Shown piece after piece: positions 15,929 to 23,988 of a DNA stretch of 64,000 bases. Position 1 is the stretch's first letter. Each line of letters starts with the position of its first letter. Below the pieces are notes generated by a model, which was given only the letters and a program-made list of their open reading frames with translations, had not been told where the DNA came from and did not search any database. A program made the position numbers and the translations under genes. This DNA is from Truepera sp. (GTDB lineage Bacteria; Deinococcota; Deinococci; Deinococcales; Trueperaceae): NCBI GenBank assembly GCA_032027045.1, contig JAVSMU010000001.1, forward strand, positions 729,846 through 793,845, given 5' to 3'.

Positions 15929-17320
15929 ATGTTTACAGCCGTGTTCGCGCCGCGCAAGAGCGAGTTCCTGAGGCTGTTGCGGCTGGCCGGACCACTGGTT
16001 CTGGCACAGCTCGCCCAGAACGGCATGAGCTTCGTGGATACCTTCATGGTGGGGCGCTTGGGCCCGGGCGCGCTAGCGGCTATGGCCCTGGGAGCCACCA
16101 CCTTCTTCACGACCTCGATAGTCACCTCGTCCGTGCTCTTCGCCGTGGGGCCGGTGGTGGCTCAAGCGATCGGAGCCGGCCGCCGTGACGAGGCGGGTCA
16201 CGTCGCCTCGCAGGCACTCTGGCTCGCCGTGGTGTTCGCCGTCCCCGGCATAGTGATCTTCCACAGCATCGGGCCGCTCCTCTACCTTTTCGGGTTGGAG
16301 CCCGAAACGGCCGCGCTGGCGGCGGGCTACCTCCGGGCCATCTCGCTGGGCTTCCCGTTCTTCCTGGGGTTCCAGGCCCTGCGCGGCTTCCTCGAGGGCA
16401 ACGGTGACGCCCGCCCGATAATGTACATAGCCTTCTTCGGGGTCGCCCTGAACGTTCTTCTATGCGAGGCCCTGATCTTCGGGCACTTCGGGTTGCCGGC
16501 GTTAGGCGTGGTGGGCACGGGTTACGCCACCGCGACCGTTTACCTCGTCATGTTCGTGCTGGTGGCGGCACTGGTCACCTGGCGCTACCCGAAGCAGGCC
16601 GTACTGAGAGGCATGCGGCACCTGGAGTTCCAGGTCATGCGCGAGCTCGTGCGAGTCGGCTGGCCGATTGGCTTCACGACGGGCGCCGAGGTCGGCCTGT
16701 TCACCCTCTCGGCCCTGCTGATGGGGCGCTTCGGCGAGGACATTCTGGCCGGCCACCAGGTAGCCATGCAGTCCGTCTCGATGACTTTCATGGTCCCGCT
16801 CGGCATGTCGATCGCGACCGGCGTGCTGGTGGGACAGGCGGCAGGCAGGGGCGACGATGCGGCGGTCAGACGCATGGGATTCATGGGGATCCTCGCTGCC
16901 ATCGGTTTCATGACCCTCACGGCCTGTCTCTTCGCCTTCGCCCCACGGTACGTGATCGGGATCTACGCGAGCCTCGACGATCCGACGAACGCGAGCATGA
17001 TCGCGACCGCGGCGGGCTTCTTGGGCATCGCCGCCATCTTTCAGCTCTTCGACGGGGTGCAGGTCACTGCCATCGGGGCGCTCCGCGGGCTCAGGGACAC
17101 GCGCATGCCCATGCTTTACACCATCTTCTCGTACTGGCTCGTCGGGGTGCCCGTAGGGCTGCTGCTGGCGTTCAAGCTCGGTTTCGGCCCGCGTGGGCTG
17201 TGGTTCGGGATGGTCGCCGGGCTGGCGACGTCCGCGGTGCTCATGACCGTCCGCTTCGCGCGGCGCTCGAGGCAGGTCGCGCCCGTGGTGCTCGGCAGTC
17301 CGACGACGCGGCCAAGCTAG
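15929..17320 (+). CDS. MATE-family multidrug efflux transporter
   Basis: A 463-residue protein with 12 predicted helices in two similar halves, as in MATE exporters driven by sodium or protons. The first half has L-A-Q-L-A-Q-N-G-M-S-F-V-D-T-F-M-V-G-R-L, the best-conserved MATE segment, and the second half has G-R-F-G-E-D-I-L-A-G-H-Q-V-A. The ATG at 15929 is taken from the TACACT box and the normal family N terminus; longer in-frame starts would run through the divergent promoter. Substrate unknown. Confidence 0.93.
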   Translation: MFTAVFAPRKSEFLRLLRLAGPLVLAQLAQNGMSFVDTFMVGRLGPGALAAMALGATTFFTTSIVTSSVLFAVGPVVAQAIGAGRRDEAGHVASQALWLAVVFAVPGIVIFHSIGPLLYLFGLEPETAALAAGYLRAISLGFPFFLGFQALRGFLEGNGDARPIMYIAFFGVALNVLLCEALIFGHFGLPALGVVGTGYATATVYLVMFVLVAALVTWRYPKQAVLRGMRHLEFQVMRELVRVGWPIGFTTGAEVGLFTLSALLMGRFGEDILAGHQVAMQSVSMTFMVPLGMSIATGVLVGQAAGRGDDAAVRRMGFMGILAAIGFMTLTACLFAFAPRYVIGIYASLDDPTNASMIATAAGFLGIAAIFQLFDGVQVTAIGALRGLRDTRMPMLYTIFSYWLVGVPVGLLLAFKLGFGPRGLWFGMVAGLATSAVLMTVRFARRSRQVAPVVLGSPTTRPS

Positions 17321-17341
17321 GGCGCCGATCGGCGGGTGGGG

Positions 17342-17347
17342 TAGAAT
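17342..17347 (+). promoter_or_regulatory. -10 box of the small membrane protein pair
   Basis: TAGAAT lies 17 nt before the GTG at 17365. GGAGG (17355-17359) lies 5 nt before that GTG, so this gene has a short leader with a Shine-Dalgarno. Confidence 0.55.
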
Positions 17348-17364
17348 CGCCGCCGGAGGTTCAC

Positions 17365-17502
17365 GTGGAAGAGTTCCTCGCCATCGGTAGGAACGCGGCG
17401 ATCATAGTCCTCTCGCTGTCTGCGTTCGCGTCGTTCTTCGTCCTGATCACGCTGTGGCTCGCGCGTAACACCGTCGAACCCGAGCACGAAGCCGGCTACT
17501 GA
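17365..17502 (+). CDS. Single-helix membrane micro-protein, 45 residues
   Basis: A short gene started by GTG behind GGAGG. The product has a short amphipathic start (V-E-E-F-L-A-I-G-R-N), one membrane helix (A-A-I-I-V-L-S-L-S-A-F-A-S-F-F-V-L-I-T-L-W-L) and an acidic tail rich in glutamate. It lies 13 bp before a gene for a 167-residue membrane protein and probably shares its mRNA. Such pairs occur as accessory subunits of membrane complexes, but no family is recognised. Confidence 0.65.
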   Translation: MEEFLAIGRNAAIIVLSLSAFASFFVLITLWLARNTVEPEHEAGY

Positions 17503-17534
17503 ACCCGGGGTTCCGGTGAACCCGGGGTTCCGGG
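17501..17534. repeat. 17-bp tandem duplication across a start codon
   Basis: The unit GAACCCGGGGTTCCGGT is followed at once by a second copy differing only in its last base. The first copy begins inside the stop of the 45-residue gene and ends in the GTG start of the next gene. Each copy holds AACCCGGGGTT, itself nearly palindromic. Confidence 0.85.
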
Positions 17535-18019
17535 CGCTGATCCGCGAGCCGCTGAAGCGCTACCTCGCTGCGCCACGGCTCGATGAGCACGCCGCGGCCG
17601 CGGTTCTCCGGGCCGCGTACGCCACCGCGTTCATGGCGCAGGTCGTCATCGCAGTCTTGGTCGCGATCGTCGTGCGGCTGCTGGCTGCGGGCCAGACTCT
17701 CAGGCCGAACGCAGTCCTGACGTGGACGTTGGTGGCCTTCGCCGTCCTCGAGATGATCGTGGCCGGGGTGCTCGGCAACCGCCTCGGGGTCGTCAAGGGC
17801 AGGCGCGCGGCCCTCTCGACCACGCTATTGGTGGCCACCTTGTACGGCTCGGTAGCCTGGTTCATGGCGCTGGCCCTGGCAACGGAACAGCGCGGCGTCG
17901 CACTTTACGTGTTGCTACTGCTGCTGGCCACGGGCTACGCGCTGGGTTTCCTCGCCGTTGGCCGGCTGGCCAAGGCGGCGGCGGCCGAGCGGGTACCTCC
18001 AGCGTCGGAAGCGGCCTAG
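17516..18019 (+). CDS. Four-helix membrane protein, family not recognised
   Basis: A 167-residue protein started by GTG. The first 35 residues are soluble (L-I-R-E-P-L-K-R-Y-L-A-A-P-R-L-D-E-H), and four hydrophobic helices follow at about 37-58, 68-88, 100-122 and 128-150. It could be an AtpI-like or other subunit, but no signature residues support this. It is probably cotranscribed with the 45-residue protein upstream. The 17-bp duplication at its start is described separately. Confidence 0.6.
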   Translation: MNPGFRALIREPLKRYLAAPRLDEHAAAAVLRAAYATAFMAQVVIAVLVAIVVRLLAAGQTLRPNAVLTWTLVAFAVLEMIVAGVLGNRLGVVKGRRAALSTTLLVATLYGSVAWFMALALATEQRGVALYVLLLLLATGYALGFLAVGRLAKAAAAERVPPASEAA

Positions 18020-18038
18020 GAGCGGACCCAGACGGCGT

Positions 18039-19046
18039 TCAGCGGGCCCGTTCGAAATGTGCGTCCTTGAGGACGTGCACCAGGTCGAGCGCCTGGGCCG
18101 TGCCGAGGACGACACAGTCGGCCGGGTTCGCGGCGACGCCCACGGGGATGGCCGTGATGGTCGAGAGATACGTGTCGAGGTGCCTTAGCAGCGCGCCGCC
18201 GCCGGTGAGGACGATGCCGCGCTCGATGACGTCGGACACGAGCTCGGGTGGACCCTGCTCGAGTACCTTGCGCATGCCCTCGGCGATCCTCTCGAGCGAG
18301 GACCGCAGCGCCTGGACCACGTCCTCCGTAGTGATGGTCACGCTCTTGGGCATGCCGTCGATCAGGTCGCGGCCCCGCACTTCCATGCTCTGCCGGTCCG
18401 CCTCCGACATGATCTTCGCGGCCCCTATCTCGCGCTTGATCTCCTCGGCCGTGCGGTCGCCGATGAGCAGGTTGTGCTTGGCCTTGACGAAGGCCATGAT
18501 GTCGCGATCGAAGGTGTTGCCGGCGATGCGGAGGCTGTGGGAGACCACGATGCCCCCCATGCTGATGATGGCCAGGTCGGTGGTGCCGCCACCGATATCG
18601 ATGACCATCGAGCCGATCGGCTCGGCGATGTTGATACCGGCACCGATGGCGCCCGCCACCGGTTCCTCGATCAGGTACGCCCTGCGCGCCCCGACCTCGT
18701 GGACGGCCTGCACCACCGCGCGGCGCTCGACGTCGGTGATGCCTGAGGGGATGCAGACCATGATGTTGGGGCGGATGAAGCGCGAGGGCCCCGTGAGCAC
18801 CTTGCGGATGAAGGCCTTCAGCATCCTCTCCGTCAGGGTGTAATCGGCGATGACGCCATCGGCCATGGGCCTCACGGCAGTGATGGTCCCGGGCGTGCGG
18901 CCGAGCATGCGGTAGGCCTCCTGCCCGACCGCCTTTATCTCGGTCGTGCCCTTGAGCACCGCGATGACTGCCGGCTCGCGCAGCAGAACGCCCTTGCCCT
19001 TCACGTGGATCCTGACGTTCGTCGTGCCTAGGTCTACGCCGATCAT
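18039..19046 (-). CDS. mreB: Rod-shape protein MreB (bacterial actin)
   Basis: A 335-residue actin-fold ATPase that forms filaments under the membrane and guides cell-wall elongation. Actin-family motifs are present: phosphate 1 G-V-D-L-G-T-T-N, phosphate 2 V-I-D-I-G-G-G-T-T-D, and the adenosine loop G-I-V-L-T-G-G-G-A-L-L. No mreC or mreD is next to it, so this is a stand-alone copy. The start follows TAGCGT by 6 nt and diverges from the quinone reductase gene. Confidence 0.93.
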   Translation of the reverse strand: MIGVDLGTTNVRIHVKGKGVLLREPAVIAVLKGTTEIKAVGQEAYRMLGRTPGTITAVRPMADGVIADYTLTERMLKAFIRKVLTGPSRFIRPNIMVCIPSGITDVERRAVVQAVHEVGARRAYLIEEPVAGAIGAGINIAEPIGSMVIDIGGGTTDLAIISMGGIVVSHSLRIAGNTFDRDIMAFVKAKHNLLIGDRTAEEIKREIGAAKIMSEADRQSMEVRGRDLIDGMPKSVTITTEDVVQALRSSLERIAEGMRKVLEQGPPELVSDVIERGIVLTGGGALLRHLDTYLSTITAIPVGVAANPADCVVLGTAQALDLVHVLKDAHFERAR

Positions 19047-19052
19047 GGCACC

Positions 19053-19058
19053 ACGCTA
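19053..19058 (-). promoter_or_regulatory. Leaderless -10 box of mreB
   Basis: TAGCGT on the minus strand ends 6 nt before the ATG at 19046. Confidence 0.65.
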
Positions 19059-19091
19059 CCAGTTGGACCGCTCGCGTTGGGTGGGAACTCG

Positions 19092-19097
19092 TAGCAT
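19092..19097 (+). promoter_or_regulatory. Leaderless -10 box of the quinone oxidoreductase gene
   Basis: TAGCAT ends 6 nt before the ATG at 19104. Confidence 0.65.
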
Positions 19098-19103
19098 GAT
19101 CCC

Positions 19104-20144
19104 ATGGCAGAAGTCGCGGACTCCAAGCAGATGACGGCGCTCATCCCGAACGCGAGCGGGGCGTTGAAGCCGGCAAGCGTCGCACGTCCGGTTCCGGGTG
19201 AGCACGAGGTGCTCGTGCGCGTGCGGGCGGCCGGCATCAACCGTGCCGACCTTGCTCAGCTGGCCGGGCTCTACCCGCCGCCGCCGGGCGCTTCCGACGT
19301 GCTCGGCCTCGAGGTGGCTGGGGAGGTAGCGGGCTTCGGACCGGGGCTCTCCGAGGCCGACGAGGCGGACCCCGAGGCGGGCCCGTACGCGCGGCTCGGG
19401 TTGGACGTGGGGACGCCCGTCTGCGCGCTGCTCCCAGGCGGCGGTTACGCGGAGTACGTGAGCGTGCCGGCGGCGATGCTCATGCCGGTGCAGCCGGGCT
19501 GGACGATGCTCGAGGCGGCGGCCTGGCCCGAGGTCGCCTTCACGGCGTTCCTCAACCTGTTCCTGGAGGCGCGCCTGCGGCCGGGGGAGCGGCTCCTGGT
19601 GCATGCGGGTGCGAGCGGCGTGGGCACGATGGCGATTGCGATGGCGAAGGCCGCCGGGGCCGCCGTCTACGCCACCGCGGGCGGCCCGGCCAAGGTCGGG
19701 GCCTGCCTCGCACAAGGCGCCGACCTGGCGTTCGACCGTTACGACCAGGAGTTCGCCGCGGCACTGGCCGAGCACGGGGTGGACGGGGTGGACGTCGTGC
19801 TGGACGTGGTGGGCCGCGCATACTTCGACTCGAACATCGACAGCCTGAGGCCGGGTGGGCGCCTGGTCGTGATCTCGACCCTGAGTGGCGGGAGCGTCGA
19901 ACTCGACCTGCGGCGGCTGATGGCGAAACGCTTGCGCTTGATAGGCTCGACGCTGCGGGCGAGGCCGGTGCCGGAGAAGGTCGACATAAAACGCGCCCTC
20001 TTCGGCCGCTTCGGCTCCCGCCTTGCCGCCGGTGAGCTGAAGCCGGTGATCGACAGCACCGCGCCGTGGACGGACGTTTCCCGCCTGCACGCTAAGATGT
20101 CGGAGAACCTGAACATCGGCAAGCTGGTGCTCGAGGTCGCGTGA
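19104..20144 (+). CDS. NAD(P)H-quinone oxidoreductase (zeta-crystallin/PIG3-like)
   Basis: A 346-residue medium-chain dehydrogenase/reductase without catalytic zinc ligands. Features are the N-terminal G-I-N-R-A-D-L-A-Q-L-A-G-L-Y-P-P-P segment typical of the PIG3 quinone reductase branch, the G-G-Y-A-E-Y strand, and the nucleotide-binding H-A-G-A-S-G-V-G-T-M-A-I. It should reduce quinones with NADPH in the cytoplasm. Its own leaderless promoter lies in a 57-bp gap shared with mreB. Confidence 0.9.
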   Translation: MAEVADSKQMTALIPNASGALKPASVARPVPGEHEVLVRVRAAGINRADLAQLAGLYPPPPGASDVLGLEVAGEVAGFGPGLSEADEADPEAGPYARLGLDVGTPVCALLPGGGYAEYVSVPAAMLMPVQPGWTMLEAAAWPEVAFTAFLNLFLEARLRPGERLLVHAGASGVGTMAIAMAKAAGAAVYATAGGPAKVGACLAQGADLAFDRYDQEFAAALAEHGVDGVDVVLDVVGRAYFDSNIDSLRPGGRLVVISTLSGGSVELDLRRLMAKRLRLIGSTLRARPVPEKVDIKRALFGRFGSRLAAGELKPVIDSTAPWTDVSRLHAKMSENLNIGKLVLEVA

Positions 20145-20330
20145 GTTGGCCGCGGAGTTCTAGCGCGTGCGAGTGGGCCGCGGTACTCGGGGCCCAGTGA
20201 GTGGGCCGCGCCGGCTGCCGCTTGCGGGGGCGGGTTGGTCGACTACCGGCGCGACAGACGCACCTTACGCGGGCCGGGCGACCGGCGGGGAGGGGACCTA
20301 AGCTATACGCGAGCCGGTCTAGGCCGGCGG

Positions 20331-20336
20331 TATCAT
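20331..20336 (+). promoter_or_regulatory. -10 box of the methyltransferase gene
   Basis: TATCAT lies 9 nt before a GTG at 20346 and 27 nt before the ATG at 20364, which has GAGGAG at a 6-nt spacing. Nothing coding is seen in the 185 bp upstream (20145-20330), which carries three partial copies of a GTGGGCCGCG-like motif. Confidence 0.5.
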
Positions 20337-20363
20337 CGAGCGGTCGTGAGCGAGGAGCCACAC

Positions 20364-21110
20364 ATGGACACGCTCGAGGCCCCGCGGGTGGCGCCCTACA
20401 CGGCGCTTGCCGACGTCTACGACGTCATCATGGCCGAGGTCGAGTACGACGAGTGGGCGGAGTTCATCCTGAGAGTCGCCGAGGAGCGAGGGTTCCGTGG
20501 CGGGCCGCTGCTGGACCTCGGCTGCGGCACAGGCAACGCCACGCTACCGATGTGGGAACGCGGTCACGAGGTGGAGGGCCTCGATGCCAGCGCGGCCATG
20601 CTGAGGGTGGCGCGGCGCAAGCTGCCCGGAGTCGGGTTCACCCTCGGTACCTTCGAAACGTTCGAGCTGACGAGGCGCTTCGGTCTCGTGTACTCGGTTT
20701 TCGACGCCCTCAACAACCTCCTCAGCGACGAGGCCTTCGCGGCCTGCTTGCGGCGCGTGCATGAGCACCTGACCCCCGGGGGCGTGTTCGTCTTCGACGT
20801 GAACACCCCCACCGGGCTGAGGGAGCTGTGGCACGGTGGCGTTGCCGAGGGCTGGGCGGACGACGTCTACTACCGCTGGAACCACGCCTACGACGAGACG
20901 ACCGGGCTGGCCACGGTGTCGGCCTTCTGCGAGACGGAGGGCGCCGCGTTCACGGAGGTGCACCGCGAACGGGGTTACGACGAGCCCCACGTGCGCCGCT
21001 TGCTGGAGGCCGCGGGATTCGAGGGGGTGGCGGCGCTCGCCTTCCCAGAGGCCGGACCGCCGCCGCCGGGCGCCGAGCGGATCTGGGTGGTGGCGCGTAA
21101 GCCCCAGTGA
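20364..21110 (+). CDS. SAM-dependent class I methyltransferase
   Basis: A protein of 248 residues with the class I methyltransferase fold. Motif I is L-L-D-L-G-C-G-T-G-N-A-T, the acidic residue of motif II is in V-E-G-L-D-A-S, and the post-I region F-D-A-L-N-N-L-L is typical of the Methyltransf_25 type acting on small molecules. The ATG at 20364 is taken because GAGGAG lies 6 nt upstream; a leaderless GTG at 20346 would add six residues. The substrate is not predictable. Confidence 0.88.
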   Translation: MDTLEAPRVAPYTALADVYDVIMAEVEYDEWAEFILRVAEERGFRGGPLLDLGCGTGNATLPMWERGHEVEGLDASAAMLRVARRKLPGVGFTLGTFETFELTRRFGLVYSVFDALNNLLSDEAFAACLRRVHEHLTPGGVFVFDVNTPTGLRELWHGGVAEGWADDVYYRWNHAYDETTGLATVSAFCETEGAAFTEVHRERGYDEPHVRRLLEAAGFEGVAALAFPEAGPPPPGAERIWVVARKPQ

Positions 21111-21135
21111 CAACGCGGATAGCGTGGCGCGCGGC

Positions 21136-21207
21136 GCGGCCCAGCGCGGATAATCGGCCTTGCTCGGATCATCGGACCTGCTCGGATCATCGGCGCCGCT
21201 CGGATCA
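21136..21207. repeat. Four tandem 18-bp repeats next to a stop codon
   Basis: The consensus, plus strand, is TCGG-N4-GCTCGGATCA. Units lie at 21136-21153 (diverged), 21154-21171, 21172-21189 and 21190-21207. The last unit ends in the TGA stop of the minus-strand dehydrogenase gene, so read from that gene every unit begins TGATCC and the array repeats its stop codon in frame. It fills most of the 94-bp gap between two convergent genes. Confidence 0.9.
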
Positions 21208-22092
21208 GTCGTTGCGGCCCTTCAGCCCGGCCTGCTCGCGCACGACTCTCGCGATGTTCGACACGTCCTCGTCGCCCAGGCCGCGCGACACGAGGCTCGT
21301 CTCCAGCTGCTCCACGTAGGCCGACACGGGCATGCTCACCCCGAGCTCGCGCGCGGCGTTCAGGGCGATGCCCAGGTCCTTGCGGTGCAACCGCGTGCGG
21401 AAGCCGAGCGGGTACTGGTCCTCGATCATGTTGCGGGCCCGGTTGGCCAGCACCCATGAGCCCGCGGCGCCGCCCTCGAGGGCAGTGAGCGCGGCGTCGA
21501 CGTCGATGCCCGCCGCCATGGCCAACGTCATGCCCTCGGCCACTGCTGCGTAGGTGCCCGCGATGACCACCTGGTTCACGGCCTTGGCGACCTGGCCGCT
21601 CCCGACCGGGCCCACGTGCGTGATGGTCTTGCCCAGATGCTGCAGTACGGGGCGCATCCGCGCCAGCGCGACCGAGTCGCCGCCCACCATGATCGAGAGC
21701 GTGCCGCTCTTGGCGCCTTCGCTGCCGCCCGACACGGGTGCGTCGAGCATGGTCACGTCGTGATCCGCGAGCGCGGCCGCTATGCGGCGGGTGGTGGCGG
21801 GGCTGATGGTGCTCATGTCCACGAGGATGCCGCCCGGCTTCATGCCCAAGGCGGCCCCTTGATCGCCCAGCACGATGGCCTGGACGTCGGGAGTGTCGGA
21901 CACCATGGTGAAGACGGCGTCCTGACCCTCGGCGCAGGCTAGCGGGCTGGCGGCCCGCGCCGCTCCCAGGGCGGCGAGCGGTTCCTCCCGCTCGCGCGTT
22001 CGGTTGTGGACCGTCACCTCGAAGCCGGCGGCGAGCAGCCGTCCGGCCATGGGGGCGCCCATGGTGCCAAGGCCTATGAACCCGATGCGCAT
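21205..22092 (-). CDS. 3-hydroxyisobutyrate dehydrogenase-family reductase
   Basis: A 295-residue beta-hydroxyacid dehydrogenase. The N terminus has the NAD-binding G-F-I-G-L-G-T-M-G-A-P-M-A, followed by the D-A-P-V-S-G-G substrate segment and the catalytic lysine region G-S-G-Q-V-A-K-A-V-N-Q. It should oxidise 3-hydroxyisobutyrate or reduce tartronate semialdehyde; succinic-semialdehyde-type reductases of this family are also possible. The ATG has GGAGGG 6 nt upstream. Read as its own unit, 17 bp after acuC. Confidence 0.9.
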   Translation of the reverse strand: MRIGFIGLGTMGAPMAGRLLAAGFEVTVHNRTREREEPLAALGAARAASPLACAEGQDAVFTMVSDTPDVQAIVLGDQGAALGMKPGGILVDMSTISPATTRRIAAALADHDVTMLDAPVSGGSEGAKSGTLSIMVGGDSVALARMRPVLQHLGKTITHVGPVGSGQVAKAVNQVVIAGTYAAVAEGMTLAMAAGIDVDAALTALEGGAAGSWVLANRARNMIEDQYPLGFRTRLHRKDLGIALNAARELGVSMPVSAYVEQLETSLVSRGLGDEDVSNIARVVREQAGLKGRND

Positions 22093-22108
22093 GCCAGACC
22101 CTCCAGAC

Positions 22109-23311
22109 TCAGCGAGAGGTTACCCCGCGGCCTAGTCCGGTGTCCTGCCATATCTCGTCCAGAGCGGCGACCACGCGCGCGACGACCACCGCGTTGCGGC
22201 GGGCGACCTGCTCGCGGTTGCGGCTGGGTGCGAAGTCGGAAGGCCCGTCGAGGGCGCGGTCGGGCAGGGTCGTGCCCGCGGGTAGCCGGCCCCGCCACGT
22301 CTCGGCCCACGCCGGCGGCAGCTCCGCGGGAAGCTCGCGGCCCGTCATGGCGGCCCACAGGTGGGCCCATGCGCGCGGCACCGTGCGGTACGGGTCGTAG
22401 CCGCCGCCGCCGGTGGCGACCAGCCGGCCGCCCGTCAGTTCGTCGGCCAGCGCCACGACGCGTAGGTACGCCTGGCGCATCCCCTCGAGCGTCTGAGACA
22501 GGTCGGCGAGCGGGTCGAAGTGGTGCGAGTCGGCGCCCGCTTGCAGCACGATGACGTCGGGAGCGAAGGCGCGCAGCGCCCTGGGCGCCACGGCGTCGAA
22601 CGCCGCCAGGTACGACTCGTCATCGGTGTAGGGCTCCAGGGGGACGTTCACGCTCAGCCCTCGCCCGGGACCCTTGCCGGTCTCGTAGACATGACCCGTC
22701 CCGGGGAAGAGGTACTCACCAGATTCATGGAGACTGATCGTCATGACGTTCGGGTCCTCGTAGAAGAGCCACTGCACGCCGTCCCCGTGGTGCGCGTCGA
22801 GGTCGACGTAGGCGACGCGGAGCCCGTAGCGGTCCACGGCGCGGCGTATGGCCAGGGCGAGGTCGTTGTAGACGCAGAAGCCGGAGGCGCGGTCTTGCAG
22901 CGCGTGGTGTAGCCCGCCGCCAAGGTTGAGGGCCCTCGTAGCGGCTCCGGAGGCAACGGCGTCCAGCGCCGTCACCGTGCCGGCGCAGACCAGTCTGACC
23001 AGCTCGTGCATGCCGGCGAAGATCGGGTTGTCCGCGGTGCCAAGGCCCCACCGGGCCGCGCCCGTGGTGGGGCCCCCGGCGGAGAGGGCCTTGACGGCCT
23101 CCACGTAGGCCCGGTCATGCACGGCAAGCAGGTCGTCGTCGGTGAGGGGGGTAGGGGGCACGACCTCCGGGTCGGCCAGCAGTCCGGCGCTGGTCAACAG
23201 GGAGCGCGTGAGCTCCACGCGTAGGGGCTTGAACGGGTGGTCCGGGTGAAGCTCGAACCGCGCCATGCGCGGGTCGTAGACGAACACGACCCGCTGCGCG
23301 CCCTCGCTCAC
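22109..23311 (-). CDS. acuC: AcuC-like histone-deacetylase-family deacetylase
   Basis: A 400-residue zinc deacetylase of the class I HDAC fold. The active site is seen in Y-V-D-L-D-A-H-H-G-D-G-V, the zinc ligands D and H there, and the A-G-A-D-S-H-H-F-D-P segment with the third ligand. In Bacillus subtilis AcuC removes the acetyl group that AcuA places on acetyl-CoA synthetase. Here the gene follows acuA and acuB in the same order. The GTG at 23311 overlaps the acuB stop as GTGA, which decides the start over a GTG 24 bp upstream. Confidence 0.92.
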   Translation of the reverse strand: MSEGAQRVVFVYDPRMARFELHPDHPFKPLRVELTRSLLTSAGLLADPEVVPPTPLTDDDLLAVHDRAYVEAVKALSAGGPTTGAARWGLGTADNPIFAGMHELVRLVCAGTVTALDAVASGAATRALNLGGGLHHALQDRASGFCVYNDLALAIRRAVDRYGLRVAYVDLDAHHGDGVQWLFYEDPNVMTISLHESGEYLFPGTGHVYETGKGPGRGLSVNVPLEPYTDDESYLAAFDAVAPRALRAFAPDVIVLQAGADSHHFDPLADLSQTLEGMRQAYLRVVALADELTGGRLVATGGGGYDPYRTVPRAWAHLWAAMTGRELPAELPPAWAETWRGRLPAGTTLPDRALDGPSDFAPSRNREQVARRNAVVVARVVAALDEIWQDTGLGRGVTSR

Positions 23312-23961
23312 GCTTCCGTCGTCTCCGGCGGCCACAAGACGTTGTAACCGAGACCTCGCAGGTGTGCCGCGAGGCCGTGCCCGTCGAGCGTCCCGACGCG
23401 CAACACGAACGTCACGCTGGCCTCGTCCGCGCGGGCGGTCAGCACGCTGGAGACGTTGATGTTGCGGCTGGCCACGCGGTCCAGCAGCCCGGCCAGCGCC
23501 CCGGGCCGGTCCACCAGCTCGACCTCTAGACGGCTGGACGCGCCCTTCACGCCCGACATCCGGACGAGCGCGTCCAGCATGTCGATGCCGGTCACGATCC
23601 CGACCAACCGGCCGTCGTCCATCACGGGCATGGCGCCGATCTTGTTGTCGCGCAGCACCTTGGCCGTCTCCTCGACGGGGTCCTCGGGGTGCGCCACCAG
23701 GACTTCCGGCACCATGACGTCCCTCACGGGGTGAGAAGCGGTCACTCCCTTCGGGGCCTTGGGGTGATCGGCGCCGACCAGCCGTAGGTCGCGGTCGGAG
23801 ACGATCCCCAGGAGGTGGTCCGAACCGGCGCCGCCACTACGCCCCTCGAGGATCGGGAAGTGGCGGATGTTGCGTTGCTCCATCAGCGCTTGCACGTCCC
23901 GGATCGGCGTGTCAGGGCCGATGGCAACGACGTTGCGGGTCATGATCTCCTTCACCAACAT
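23308..23961 (-). CDS. acuB: AcuB-like CBS-CBS-ACT protein
   Basis: A 217-residue protein with two CBS domains (about 1-65 and 75-135; M-L-V-K-E-I-M-T-R-N-V-V and V-R-D-V-M-V-P-E-V-L) and a C-terminal ACT domain (about 143-210, V-E-L-V-D-R-P-G-A-L-A). This is the AcuB layout. It is thought to sense adenine nucleotides and amino acids and to modulate acetyl-CoA synthetase control, but its function is poorly known. Start preceded by GAGGAG at 6 nt and by a TAGCAT box; stop overlaps the acuC start. Confidence 0.9.
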   Translation of the reverse strand: MLVKEIMTRNVVAIGPDTPIRDVQALMEQRNIRHFPILEGRSGGAGSDHLLGIVSDRDLRLVGADHPKAPKGVTASHPVRDVMVPEVLVAHPEDPVEETAKVLRDNKIGAMPVMDDGRLVGIVTGIDMLDALVRMSGVKGASSRLEVELVDRPGALAGLLDRVASRNINVSSVLTARADEASVTFVLRVGTLDGHGLAAHLRGLGYNVLWPPETTEA

Positions 23962-23982
23962 GCGGTTCTCCTCTGTGGTCCG

Positions 23983-23988
23983 ATGCTA
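23983..23988 (-). promoter_or_regulatory. -10 box of acuBC, overlapping the acuA stop codon
   Basis: TAGCAT (minus strand) begins with the TAG stop of acuA and ends 21 nt before the acuB ATG, which has its own Shine-Dalgarno. acuBC may thus be read both from this promoter and through acuA. Confidence 0.5.

Noticed and set aside
20145-20330. Possible promoter array or small gene in the 185-bp gap
   Set aside because: Only loose GTGGGCCGCG-like repeats; no start with a ribosome site and an open frame of useful length was seen.
21136-21207. The 18-bp repeats as a CRISPR array
   Set aside because: Units are directly adjacent with no spacers, and no cas genes are in the window.
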